Virus record (IMG/VR): IMGVR_UViG_3300037961_000908
Location: 1-29,955 of that record
DNA length: 29,955 nucleotides
Direction: 5' to 3' (one strand)
Source of the DNA: a virus
Part shown: positions 6,189 through 12,421 of the stretch, one piece after another
Layout: each line of letters opens with the position of its first letter
Numbering within the stretch: the first letter of the stretch is position 1
Translations under genes and position numbers: made by a program
The notes under the pieces: model-generated
Told to the model about the DNA's origin: nothing
The model's input: the letters and a program-made list of their open reading frames with translations, nothing else
Database searches by the model: none

Positions 6189-6755
6189 ATGACTATATAT
6201 CAAAACTGTCTTGAAGAAGCTTTAGCTAACAATGACCCTATGTCAGACGTTGAATTGATTGCTAATCTTGCGGCATCATTAACAGAGGTTGAGAGTATTG
6301 AGGGGCGCAGCACCTATACAATCAACCGTTATAGCGGTTTACAATATGCCGTATTAAATGCCATCGCTAATGCCATCAATAGCCGCGTCAACAGTCAGTC
6401 AACTTACTGGTTTACTACTAGCAATGGTGAAGATAAGCATAAATGCTCAGGCATTAAGCGAAGGCTTGGCGAGATCAAGGTATCTTTAGAGGACGCACAG
6501 CGTCAGGATAAAGATAACGAGATCACAGCCAATGATATAAACCGTTTACGCTCAGAGCGAGATCGGTTGATCGATGAATACAGTGCAGCAATGGAACTAT
6601 ATCAGGCAACTGTCGGTATCATTGAAGAGATCAGAGGCAAACCCTTCGTTCCTTACAAATTGCGTGAGACGCACGGCGAAGCACCTTCAAAGAAGGTGGA
6701 CGCCAAAGCGTTGAAGGCTGAAGTCAATGAGATTGACAAGATCCTAGCAGCTTAA
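6189..6755 (+). CDS. First early gene; 188-residue helical protein, function unknown
   Basis: The product has an N-terminal helical region with acidic residues (EEALANNDPMSDVELIANLA) and a middle segment around residues 45-80 rich in Asn, Ser and Tyr. A coiled-coil-like stretch follows at about 87-150 (DINRLRSERDRLIDEYSAAM), then a Lys-rich tail ending in EVNEIDKILAA. There are no Cys clusters or membrane segments. The start has only a modest AAGGA ribosome binding site. The gene directly follows the 166-bp inverted repeat and is closed by a strong terminator, so it is probably a single-gene transcript. First-in-line early genes often act on the host, but nothing here shows that. Confidence 0.75.
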   Translation: MTIYQNCLEEALANNDPMSDVELIANLAASLTEVESIEGRSTYTINRYSGLQYAVLNAIANAINSRVNSQSTYWFTTSNGEDKHKCSGIKRRLGEIKVSLEDAQRQDKDNEITANDINRLRSERDRLIDEYSAAMELYQATVGIIEEIRGKPFVPYKLRETHGEAPSKKVDAKALKAEVNEIDKILAA

Positions 6756-6761
6756 AGTTGA

Positions 6762-6792
6762 GGGGGGTTGAAAGACCCCCCAAAAATTTTTT
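6762..6792 (+). terminator. Rho-independent terminator after the first early gene
   Basis: A perfect 7-bp stem GGGGGGT (6762-6768) / ACCCCCC (6775-6781) closes a TGAAAG loop. It is followed by five A and six T (6782-6792). It lies seven bases after the stop of the 6189 gene. Confidence 0.88.
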
Positions 6793-6871
6793 CGCTGCTT
6801 CGCAGCGAATTGAACGGTGCGTACCGCCATAGCGGTATCGCTTGCGCATTGATGATGCGCTACATAGCACC
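6791..6871. other. Cluster of hairpins downstream of the terminator
   Basis: Four perfect inverted repeats follow one another. TTCGCTGC/GCAGCGAA (6791-6798/6802-6809) comes first. Then a 5-bp closing stem GGTGC/GCACC (6816-6820/6867-6871) encloses two hairpins, TACCGC-CATA-GCGGTA (6822-6837) and GCGCAT-TGATG-ATGCGC (6844-6860). The second part folds as a small three-way junction. No convincing gene covers it. It lies between a terminator and the next promoter, so it may be a DNA-level structure or a short RNA from either direction. Confidence 0.55.
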
Positions 6872-6923
6872 CTTGATTAATTGTGACTTGCTATTTTATT
6901 CGCCCCTTCCTCGACAGTGGGGG

Positions 6924-6961
6924 TTGCATCATGGTGTTATGTGTAGTATAGTTTTCTATAC
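6924..6961 (+). promoter_or_regulatory. Early promoter with overlapping palindromic operator (copy 1)
   Basis: TTGCAT (6924-6929), a 17-base spacer and TATAGT (6947-6952) form a good sigma70 promoter. The -10 box lies inside the perfect palindrome GTATAG-TTTT-CTATAC (6946-6961), itself flanked by TGTA and TACA. The same arrangement recurs at 11141-11178. A palindrome over the -10 box suggests control by a dimeric DNA-binding protein. It would drive the genes from 7003 onward. Confidence 0.68.
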
Positions 6962-7002
6962 AAACTACATTCAAGTTTGAGTTTCATAACGGAGGTAGAG
7001 AA

Positions 7003-7128
7003 TTGAAACTGTATAATGCATTTATAGATTTCGTCGAGCAAGAAGGACTTTGGCCTGTAATTGCTACCATAATCGGTGGTTCTGGTTTGTTCTTCTGGCT
7101 TTTAGTTTTAATCTCCATCGTAACATGA
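7003..7128 (+). CDS. 41-residue single-span membrane peptide
   Basis: The frame starts at TTG 7003, seven bases after a perfect GGAGG (6991-6995), and ends at TGA 7126. The product has a short polar N-terminus (KLYNAFIDFVEQEGL) and one hydrophobic helix (WPVIATIIGGSGLFFWLLVL) that ends almost at the C-terminus. It is the first gene after the promoter at 6924. The strong ribosome binding site argues it is real despite the TTG start. Small early membrane peptides in phages may alter host membrane functions; no specific role can be assigned. Its last codons are part of a 36-bp direct repeat. Confidence 0.65.
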   Translation: MKLYNAFIDFVEQEGLWPVIATIIGGSGLFFWLLVLISIVT

Positions 7129-7141
7129 GGAGAAGGATATG
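7106..7141 (+). repeat. 36-bp direct repeat, copy 1
   Basis: This segment contains the last seven codons of the small membrane gene, the GAGGAGAAG ribosome binding site and the ATG of the next gene. It matches 7335-7370 at 34 of 36 positions. Confidence 0.85.
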
Positions 7142-7282
7142 ACTGACTGGCAAATTATTTGTTTTTATGATGCCCATTTTTTTCAAAGAGGTTATACATT
7201 TGAAAGGCTTGCTATCTTAGCAGATCGTTCTGTTGAAGAAGTCAAAGAAATACTTTCAGAAATTTACAGTAGTATATCATGA
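7139..7282 (+). CDS. 47-residue protein of unknown function
   Basis: The frame starts at ATG 7139 behind a good GGAGAAGG ribosome binding site and ends at TGA 7280. The product begins MTDWQIICFYDAHFFQRGYT and continues with a helical, acidic C-terminal half (DRSVEEVKEILSEIYSS). No family is recognised. The gene lies between two copies of a 36-bp direct repeat, which suggests it was inserted or that the leader was duplicated. The 85-bp gap after it holds two small inverted repeats (CAGCC/GGCTG and GTAGTC/GACTAC) and no gene. Confidence 0.65.
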   Translation: MTDWQIICFYDAHFFQRGYTFERLAILADRSVEEVKEILSEIYSSIS

Positions 7283-7334
7283 AACCATGAGTGCAGCCTT
7301 AAGGGGCTGTAGTCACGGTGTAATGCCGACTACG

Positions 7335-7370
7335 TTTTAATTTCCATCGTAACATGAGGAGAAGAATATG
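7335..7370 (+). repeat. 36-bp direct repeat, copy 2
   Basis: This copy matches 7106-7141 at 34 of 36 bases. Its upstream part still reads VLISIVT-stop in frame, the exact C-terminus of the membrane peptide gene. No start codon is available, so it looks like the fossil end of a duplicated copy. It ends with the ribosome binding site and ATG of the DUF932 gene. Confidence 0.85.
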
Positions 7371-8210
7371 TTGGATTTTACTAATCCTACTTGGGATTTC
7401 CCAGTAGAACTACAAGAAACTTTTGACCGTGATGGTAAAAAGATCGAAGGTAATCGTGTGGTTGTTCGCACTGATACTGGCGAACACATGAGTCGTGGTG
7501 TTGGTGACAAGTACAAGATCATTACGCACAGTGATGTAGTCAATAGCATCATGGATTCTATTGATGATGTAGCTAATACTCTTGGCACTGCATACGAAGA
7601 AAAGATACACATCATTGATGGTGGTCGTAAGCTACGAGGTGAGATTAACTTTCCTGATTGGAAAATCGAGCCAATGGTAGATGACATATGTACATTTCGT
7701 ATTCAGTTTTACAATTCATACGATACCAGTTGGGCATTTCAACATATGGCTGAAGCATTCAGACTGTGGTGTAAGAATGGTTGTACTACACCTAATACTG
7801 TAGCTAAGACTTGGGCAAAGCATACGACTAACGTATCTGTTACAGCATCATCAGCTAAAATCTTAAAAGGTTTTGAAGCATTTAAACTCAATGATGTGTT
7901 ATTCAAATCATATGTTGATAACAGAATTAGTTATGAAACAGCAGAAATGTTTATCAATGACATGCTTTGCAAAGTAAAACAACGTGGTAAATTAGGACAA
8001 CCACATTTCAATATGCGTAGACGCGAAGAACTCTTGCGTATGTGGGATGAAAATAAAGCTAACATTGGTAGCAATCAATGGGCATTGTACAATACACTAA
8101 CTGAGTGGGCTACACATACAGATCACTTGGGCAATCCAGAAAATGCTCGTCGGTTACGTGAGAATGAAATTGCTAAAGCAATGGATTCAACAAGGTGGTA
8201 CGCATTATGA
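7368..8210 (+). CDS. DUF932 family phage/plasmid-like protein
   Basis: The 280-residue product fits the DUF932 family, which is frequent in phages and plasmids and usually encoded in replication or recombination blocks; its biochemical role is not established. Matching features are the N-terminal region VVVRTDTGEHMSRGVGDKYK near residues 31-50 and the GDKYKIITHSDVV motif. The core around residues 80-150 contains FRIQFYNSYD, FRLWCKNGC and TTPN, followed by a helical C-terminal half. Length is normal to slightly short. The ATG is behind GAGGAGAAG. Its stop overlaps the next start by ATGA. Confidence 0.9.
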   Translation: MLDFTNPTWDFPVELQETFDRDGKKIEGNRVVVRTDTGEHMSRGVGDKYKIITHSDVVNSIMDSIDDVANTLGTAYEEKIHIIDGGRKLRGEINFPDWKIEPMVDDICTFRIQFYNSYDTSWAFQHMAEAFRLWCKNGCTTPNTVAKTWAKHTTNVSVTASSAKILKGFEAFKLNDVLFKSYVDNRISYETAEMFINDMLCKVKQRGKLGQPHFNMRRREELLRMWDENKANIGSNQWALYNTLTEWATHTDHLGNPENARRLRENEIAKAMDSTRWYAL

Positions 8211-8368
8211 TTACAGTTCAAGTTCAAAACATTGAGTCACTATTAGAGTGGCTCAAGACTTGCCCACATGATTACGCAATATCATCAATGCAAGGTGGTT
8301 TTGTGCATGTAAAGTTTTTTATTTCAATGGATGAGGTTATAAAATATGAGCAAAACGAAAGTGCTTAA
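8207..8368 (+). CDS. 53-residue protein of unknown function
   Basis: The frame starts with an ATG that overlaps the DUF932 stop (ATGA) and ends at TAA 8366. The product is MITVQVQNIESLLEWLKTCP followed by a beta-rich middle (GGFVHVKFFISMDEV) and a short polar tail. It overlaps the next gene by 23 bases. Coupling to DUF932 and a protein-like hydrophobic pattern support it. No family is recognised. Confidence 0.55.
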   Translation: MITVQVQNIESLLEWLKTCPHDYAISSMQGGFVHVKFFISMDEVIKYEQNESA

Positions 8369-8585
8369 AGTTGAATGGTTAGCCAAAGAAGTATGCCCCT
8401 TGTTGGGTTGGCCTAGCCGTATCGAAGATGTTGCTGACAAGCTAGAGGAATCTGGCTTGTTAACTAAAACTGTTCGAAAAACATTTATCAGAACAGCAAC
8501 TGAAAACTGGGAAAAGTTTAATGGTGTTCAGCTTGGTGATGATTTTATTCCACCAGAATATGGAGGTGAGTGTGAAGATGGGTGA
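8346..8585 (+). CDS. 79-residue protein of unknown function
   Basis: The product begins MSKTKVLKVEWLAKEVCPLL. It contains a helical middle (IEDVADKLEESGLL, then VRKTFIRTATENWEKF) and an acidic C-terminus. The helix pattern could be a small winged-helix or HTH-like fold, but no family is recognised. A GAGG lies about ten bases before the ATG. Its last codons overlap the next gene. Confidence 0.68.
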   Translation: MSKTKVLKVEWLAKEVCPLLGWPSRIEDVADKLEESGLLTKTVRKTFIRTATENWEKFNGVQLGDDFIPPEYGGECEDG

Positions 8586-8766
8586 TGATCGTGTTGCCAT
8601 ATGGTATGTCAATCAACAGCTTGAGGACATAGCTAAAGAACGTGGTGATCCTAACCGCATGTATCGTAAGCTGTTACAGTTTCAGTTGCAGCTAGTTAAA
8701 ATTGTTGAGGGCAATGCAGCGCATCGCCAGATGGAGGAGAGTAAGAATGAAATCCGAGAATGTTGA
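8578..8766 (+). CDS. 62-residue helical protein of unknown function
   Basis: The frame is open from 8521, but the best start is the ATG at 8578, behind GGAGGTGAG. The product begins MGDDRVAIWYVNQQLEDIAK and is probably a helical hairpin, with MYRKLLQFQLQLVKIVEG as the second helix. It overlaps its neighbours on both sides by 8 and 20 bases. It has no known domain. Confidence 0.65.
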   Translation: MGDDRVAIWYVNQQLEDIAKERGDPNRMYRKLLQFQLQLVKIVEGNAAHRQMEESKNEIREC

Positions 8767-8998
8767 CATGGATTTGCAACGCAACTTAAGTAAAGCGTTT
8801 GATAAAGTAATCTTTTCAAAAACACATTGGAAACATGCAAGTGATATTTGTCATGAGTGTGAAGGTGATGGTACAATCGAAGTTGATGTGCCACGACCTC
8901 ATGGTTTTGGTCGTGACATTGGATGCATAGATTCTAAACGTGTTAAATGTCCAGTTTGTGGTGGTGATGGTCGCATTGTTTTGGAAATAGATTTCTAA
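8747..8998 (+). CDS. Small zinc-ribbon protein with two DnaJ-like CxxC knuckles
   Basis: The supported start is the ATG at 8747, nine bases after GGAGG; the longer open frame is not needed. The 83-residue product has an N-terminal helix and then CHECEGDG at residues 35-42 and CPVCGGDG at 68-75. Four cysteines at 35, 38, 68 and 71 are spaced as in the cysteine-rich domain of DnaJ (CxxCxGxG repeats). It probably binds one zinc ion. Whether it acts on protein folding, RNA or DNA cannot be told. It is encoded among other small early genes. Confidence 0.75.
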   Translation: MKSENVDMDLQRNLSKAFDKVIFSKTHWKHASDICHECEGDGTIEVDVPRPHGFGRDIGCIDSKRVKCPVCGGDGRIVLEIDF

Positions 8999-9001
8999 GT
9001 C

Positions 9002-9045
9002 TTGACTAACATGCTGCACATATGCATATCGTGTGGCATGTTAGT
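9002..9045 (+). promoter_or_regulatory. Nested palindromes over a -35-like box, candidate autoregulatory operator
   Basis: ACTAACATGC (9005-9014) and GCATGTTAGT (9036-9045) form a perfect 10-bp inverted repeat. A second perfect palindrome, ATATGCATAT (9020-9029), sits in its centre. TTGACT at 9002-9007 resembles a -35 box, and CATATC 17 bases later is a poor -10. The element directly precedes or overlaps the start of an HTH gene, so autoregulation is plausible. Confidence 0.45.
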
Positions 9046-9301
9046 TAGTTATCTAGATCAGATCCTTGAGAAGCATCGTTATGTTGACATGCCATTGCAT
9101 AAAGTTTTTACACTGGCAAAAATACCAACGTCTACATATTACCGAACAACATCAGGTAAGACTGAACTTTCTTTAGATACAGCAAAGAAAGTTTACCGTG
9201 TGTTAGATAGGTTGTCACGAACATGGCCTACTGCTTTGGAAAATCCAAAGAAGAAAAATGCAAACCTTCCAAAATTATCAGAAGCCGACAGTAGTAACTG
9301 A
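9038..9301 (+). CDS. Small HTH DNA-binding protein (start uncertain)
   Basis: The conserved part is an XRE/Cro-like helix-turn-helix: LHKVFTLAKIPTSTYYRTTS followed by LSLDTAKKVYRVLDRL. Open-frame starts exist at 9002 (TTG), 9011, 9038 and 9089, none with a clear ribosome binding site. I chose ATG 9038 because the upstream bases form an operator-like inverted repeat and the HTH is complete from there. If the -35-like box at 9002 is used, the transcript would start close to this ATG, giving a leaderless message. The C-terminus is basic and its last 44 bases overlap the next HTH gene. It is probably a transcription regulator of the early region. Confidence 0.65.
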   Translation: MLVSYLDQILEKHRYVDMPLHKVFTLAKIPTSTYYRTTSGKTELSLDTAKKVYRVLDRLSRTWPTALENPKKKNANLPKLSEADSSN

Positions 9302-9509
9302 GGCATACGTTGATTTTGTTGACCAGTTGGTAGCAAGGCGGCACGAATTAGGCTTGACGCAAGAACGATTAGCTATGAACATAGGTTGTACTACTTCTTT
9401 AATTCACAAATGGGAACAATACAAACGTGTGCCTTCTGGTTTTATGTTGACGTGTTGGTTAGATGCTCTTGCCCTCAAGATCGAAGTCCGTCCGCTCGAC
9501 TTTGAATAG
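9258..9509 (+). CDS. XRE-family HTH protein
   Basis: The 83-residue product carries a classic XRE helix-turn-helix in its second half: VARRHELGLTQERLAMNIGC at about residues 25-44, then SLIHKWEQYKRVPSG, as in Cro/C1-type DNA-binding domains. There is no dimerisation or cleavage domain, so it is Cro-like in size. It overlaps the preceding HTH gene by 44 bases and is followed by an overlapping zinc-finger frame. The pair of HTH genes could form a small control switch, but no integrase or CI-like repressor is visible. Confidence 0.78.
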   Translation: MQTFQNYQKPTVVTEAYVDFVDQLVARRHELGLTQERLAMNIGCTTSLIHKWEQYKRVPSGFMLTCWLDALALKIEVRPLDFE

Positions 9510-9786
9510 CGGCACAGCTAAGTGCGATAGCTGTGAAATAATAACAGAATACTTTGTAGCTATATTACATAGTGAGAAGCCTGCATTGTATCATTACATA
9601 TGTTTAGATTGTTACGAGAAGGATACATGGCAAACAAGAATAAGCAAAAAGGCAGCTATCATGAACGATGGTTTGTCGAGTGGCTCACAAAAATCGGAGT
9701 CAAAGCAAAGCGCGTTCCCCTCTCAGGATCACTCGGAGGAGAATGGTCAGGTGACATCCACCTCACATTGGTGGGACAAGATCTAG
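9463..9786 (+). CDS. Possible four-cysteine zinc-binding protein overlapping the nuclease gene
   Basis: In this frame the product has CDSC at residues 21-24 and CLDC at 47-50 with a hydrophobic beta-like segment between (ITEYFVAILHSEKPALYHYI), the layout of a small zinc ribbon. The true start is unclear: the ATG at 9463 lies deep inside the HTH gene, and a TTG at 9502 overlapping its stop is an alternative. The last 160 bases overlap the nuclease gene in another frame, and the tail there is low-complexity Ser/Gln/Glu. The zinc-ribbon half fills a gap that would otherwise be empty, which supports at least that part. Confidence 0.5.
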   Translation: MLLPSRSKSVRSTLNSGTAKCDSCEIITEYFVAILHSEKPALYHYICLDCYEKDTWQTRISKKAAIMNDGLSSGSQKSESKQSAFPSQDHSEENGQVTSTSHWWDKI

Positions 9787-9977
9787 TAGGTGAGGTCAAG
9801 TATAGGGATAGATCTAGTTTTCCTAATGCATTCAAGGTGTTAGAAGGTAGAGATATAGCTTTCTATAAAAGAAAAACTGGTAATCCAAAAACTTGTGTGA
9901 TAATGTCAGGGGATCAGTTTGAGGCGCTGATAAAAAAGATACCCCCAACGAAGGGGGCATCTGATGAGGTAGTGTAA
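9627..9977 (+). CDS. Holliday-junction-resolvase-like PD-(D/E)XK nuclease
   Basis: The start is ATG 9627, behind GAGAAGGA. The 116-residue product follows the Hjc-type resolvase pattern: KGSYHERWFVEWL with E13, then RVPLSGSLGGEWSGDIHL with D43, then VGEVKYRD with E56 and K58. These are the catalytic residues of the PD-(D/E)XK fold. It probably resolves branched recombination or replication intermediates before packaging. The gene lies in the replication block, a little upstream of the exonuclease and annealing protein. Other small endonucleases share this fold, so substrate preference is inferred. Confidence 0.83.
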   Translation: MANKNKQKGSYHERWFVEWLTKIGVKAKRVPLSGSLGGEWSGDIHLTLVGQDLVGEVKYRDRSSFPNAFKVLEGRDIAFYKRKTGNPKTCVIMSGDQFEALIKKIPPTKGASDEVV

Positions 9978-10031
9978 ATTATATTTCTAATAAGGAGAAG
10001 AAATATACTAGATCATTTATATCATGAGTGT

Positions 10032-10691
10032 ATGAAAACGCAAGTTGGAAGTTCAACTGCGAAGTCTGTATATTGTGCGCTTGCAACATATGTAGACTCA
10101 GAAGGTCAGTGCTATCCAAGCATTCAAACACTATCGTCTGATACCGAGTTGCATCGAGCGACAGTTATCAGAGCAATCAATTACTTAGTGCAACATGGTT
10201 TCGTGGAGCGCATGAGCAATCATCGCGCAGCCTCAACGCGATACCAATTAACCATATGGAAGGGTGAATTAATGAGTGATGATAGTCGCACAGTGCGACA
10301 CGAAGTTATTAGTAATATTATTAATATCGATACATATATATCTTATAGTCGCAGAGAGCGACTACCCTATGAGATACAAGAGTTCTTAGAATTCTGGCAA
10401 GTGTATCCGAGACGCAAAGCCAAAGGTCAATCAAGGCAAGCGTTCGTTCGTGCGTGTGAAAAACAAAAAGCTTCTGTAATTATTGAGGCAGCTAGGCTCT
10501 TTGCAGAAAGTGTTAGGCATGTGGAGAAACAATACATTCCGTATGCATCAACGTGGCTCAACGGTGAGCGTTGGGAAGATGATCTTGATGAGATCGAAAC
10601 TAATTCTGATAAGCTTAATTCTATACTTAATATGGATGTGGCTGCGGAACTAGATAATGTTGTAGACATTAGAAAGATTGGTAAGAAATGA
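10032..10691 (+). CDS. Replication-initiator-like protein with N-terminal winged helix
   Basis: The 219-residue product has an N-terminal HTH_36-type winged helix (about residues 5-75), including YPSIQTLSSDTELHRATVIR and INYLVQHGFVERM. A variable linker follows. The C-terminal module at about 118-182 contains EFWQVYPRRKAKGQSRQAF and YIPYASTWLNGERWEDD. This architecture is that of phage replication proteins that bind origin DNA and load the host helicase (lambda O or DnaT/DnaD-like). The start is weak: the nearest GGAGAAG (9994-10000) is 30 bases upstream, and a 3-codon ORF (ATG 10024) ends on the start codon. Its stop overlaps the next gene by ATGA. Confidence 0.8.
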   Translation: MKTQVGSSTAKSVYCALATYVDSEGQCYPSIQTLSSDTELHRATVIRAINYLVQHGFVERMSNHRAASTRYQLTIWKGELMSDDSRTVRHEVISNIINIDTYISYSRRERLPYEIQEFLEFWQVYPRRKAKGQSRQAFVRACEKQKASVIIEAARLFAESVRHVEKQYIPYASTWLNGERWEDDLDEIETNSDKLNSILNMDVAAELDNVVDIRKIGKK

Positions 10692-11149
10692 AGTACGATG
10701 ATCGTATGCGTATGGTAAGCAAGTGGCTTACTGAATTGTTGAAGCGGTATACACCACCAACAACTACAGATCATGAGACATTGCGCAAAGAAGTTATGCT
10801 GCATGTTGAAGATATAAATAAAAACATTCCATCTCAGATAGAACCCAACGAGATGGAACATATCTTGAATGAGGTCGACGGACAGGTTCGCGCCAATCAT
10901 GGTGCGCGAACATGGCCGACGAGCAAGACGTTTATTATATCTACAAAAGAAGCAGTAAAAATTTATCTTGATCGAACTAAAGATATAAGAGTTACGTCAG
11001 GCCCAAAGTCATCAGATGAAATACTTGAAGATAGAATTAGGAAGGGTGAAGGGATACCAGATTATTATTTAAAAGATACTCTATCCAGAGAGCGATTGTT
11101 AGAACGTGGTAACATTACAATAAAAGATCTGGAAAAGTATTTGCAATAG
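10688..11149 (+). CDS. Replication-block protein of unknown function
   Basis: The 153-residue product is helical at the N-terminus (MKYDDRMRMVSKWLTELLKR) and has a middle with NHGARTWPTSKTFIISTKEA. The C-terminal part is charged (DEILEDRIRKGEGIPDYYL). Coupling to the initiator-like gene by an ATGA overlap suggests the two act together, for example as a helicase loader or initiator partner. No AAA+ motif is present, so a loader function cannot be claimed. It is the last gene before the promoter at 11141. Confidence 0.72.
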   Translation: MKYDDRMRMVSKWLTELLKRYTPPTTTDHETLRKEVMLHVEDINKNIPSQIEPNEMEHILNEVDGQVRANHGARTWPTSKTFIISTKEAVKIYLDRTKDIRVTSGPKSSDEILEDRIRKGEGIPDYYLKDTLSRERLLERGNITIKDLEKYLQ

Positions 11150-11178
11150 CTGCATGTATGCAGTATAGTAAACTATAC
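11141..11178 (+). promoter_or_regulatory. Early promoter with overlapping palindromic operator (copy 2)
   Basis: TTGCAA (11141-11146), a 17-base spacer and TATAGT (11164-11169) form a good sigma70 promoter. The -10 lies in the perfect palindrome GTATAG-TAAA-CTATAC (11163-11178). A second palindrome, CTGCAT-GT-ATGCAG (11150-11163), fills the spacer. This repeats the arrangement at 6924-6961 with the same boxes and spacing. It would drive the recombination genes from 11194. Confidence 0.7.
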
Positions 11179-11193
11179 AAGATGAGGTAAAGT

Positions 11194-11976
11194 ATGGAAC
11201 GCAAAGGATTTATTGGCGGCAGTGATGCAGTCACAATTATGAGTGGTCAATGGTATGATCTGTGGGAAGTTAAGACAGGTCGCAAAAAACCAGATGATCT
11301 ATCAGATAACTTAGCTGTGCAGTTGGGCATACACACTGAGAGTTTTAACTTACAATGGTTTGAGAAAGAAAAAAATTGTGTGCTCGAGCATCATCAGTTT
11401 GAGTACAAAGAACAGTACCCAGATATTAACTTGACCTTGAAGGGTACAGTTGATGCGCATTGGGGTGCTGCAATTGTTGAGGCTAAACATACAAATGCAT
11501 TTACAAATATGGATAAGATGTTGGCATACTACATGCCGCAGCTACAGTTCTATATGTTTCTAGCTAAACAAAATGGTTGTTATCTTTCTGTTATCTTTGG
11601 CAACAGTAAGTATGAATCATGTCATGTATCATATGACAAAGCATATTGGCATCGAATGTTTGATTGTATCAAAGAGTTCAATGGGTATGTCCAAAGGGAT
11701 GAAGAACCTATTGGTTTCGGTGAGCCAATTGCTACTGAGATAAATCATATCCCAGTAGACCAGATGGTAGTTCGTGATGCATCTACAGATAATATGTTTG
11801 TAGATAGAGCAGCTACCTATATTAAGTATCATCAACAATCTATTCAGTTTGAGAACGCTAAGAAAGATCTCAAGAACATGATTAATGATGATGAGCGTGA
11901 GGTATACTGCGACCAGTTGCAACTAAAGCGCAGCAAAAACGGTGCAGTTAGAATTAATATAAGGAATAGAGTATGA
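11194..11976 (+). CDS. YqaJ-type viral recombinase exonuclease
   Basis: The 260-residue protein is a lambda-exonuclease-like 5'-3' nuclease that makes single-stranded tails for annealing. Seen in order are IGGSDAVTIMSG at residues 7-18, LGIHTE with E49, GTVDAHW with catalytic D87, VEAKHT with E96 and K98, and YMPQLQFYMFLA with Q116 and Q118. These are the YqaJ-family active-site motifs. The ATG follows GATGAGGTAAAGT. The stop overlaps the start of the annealing protein by ATGA, the usual pairing of exonuclease and single-strand annealing protein. Confidence 0.92.
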   Translation: MERKGFIGGSDAVTIMSGQWYDLWEVKTGRKKPDDLSDNLAVQLGIHTESFNLQWFEKEKNCVLEHHQFEYKEQYPDINLTLKGTVDAHWGAAIVEAKHTNAFTNMDKMLAYYMPQLQFYMFLAKQNGCYLSVIFGNSKYESCHVSYDKAYWHRMFDCIKEFNGYVQRDEEPIGFGEPIATEINHIPVDQMVVRDASTDNMFVDRAATYIKYHQQSIQFENAKKDLKNMINDDEREVYCDQLQLKRSKNGAVRINIRNRV

Positions 11977-12419
11977 CTAATATGAAGATATGGGATCAGG
12001 TATCAACCTCAGATCCTGCGTTTCTAAGGAGAGTTGATTTTGGTCGTGGCTTTACAGCTATCGATGCGCACTCTCAGGTACAAAAAGCTACCGAAGTATT
12101 TGGTGCAGTAGGTGAAGGATGGGGGTATCATGTTGATACAAGCGTTCATACTTTGTCACCAAATGATACACTCATTATAGCTAATGTAAGTGTATGGCAT
12201 GGATCACCAAGTAATGTGTATGGTCCTGTGTCTGGGTGCAAGGCTCTTATGCGCAACGGTAAGGTTGATGAAGATGCGCCTAAGAAAGCTATGACAGATG
12301 GGCTAACCAAAGCGTTGTCTCATCTTGGTTTTAATGCAGATGTTTTTCTCGGTAAGTTTGATGGTAACAAGTATACATCAGATAACAAAGCCAAGAAAGA
12401 TGACAAGGATAAGTATTAA
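11973..12419 (+). CDS. Rad52/Erf-like single-strand annealing protein
   Basis: The 148-residue product has an N-terminal segment containing VDFGRGFTAIDAHSQVQKAT, a beta-sheet core (GWGYHVDT, TLIIANVSVW) and a conserved-looking helix KKAMTDGLTKALSHLGF near residues 104-120. The tail is disordered and Lys/Asp-rich. The 'D..KKA.TD.L.KAL..LGF..DV..G' pattern is typical of phage Rad52/Sak/Erf-type annealing proteins. Coupling to the YqaJ exonuclease by overlap strongly supports the role. It would promote annealing of complementary single strands during recombination-dependent replication. Which of the annealing superfamilies it belongs to would need a profile search. Confidence 0.77.
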   Translation: MTNMKIWDQVSTSDPAFLRRVDFGRGFTAIDAHSQVQKATEVFGAVGEGWGYHVDTSVHTLSPNDTLIIANVSVWHGSPSNVYGPVSGCKALMRNGKVDEDAPKKAMTDGLTKALSHLGFNADVFLGKFDGNKYTSDNKAKKDDKDKY

Positions 12420-12421
12420 TT

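Noticed and set aside
6768-6980. 70-codon plus-strand frame after the first early gene
   Set aside because: It starts inside the terminator hairpin and crosses three further hairpins and a promoter, so it is not credible as a gene.
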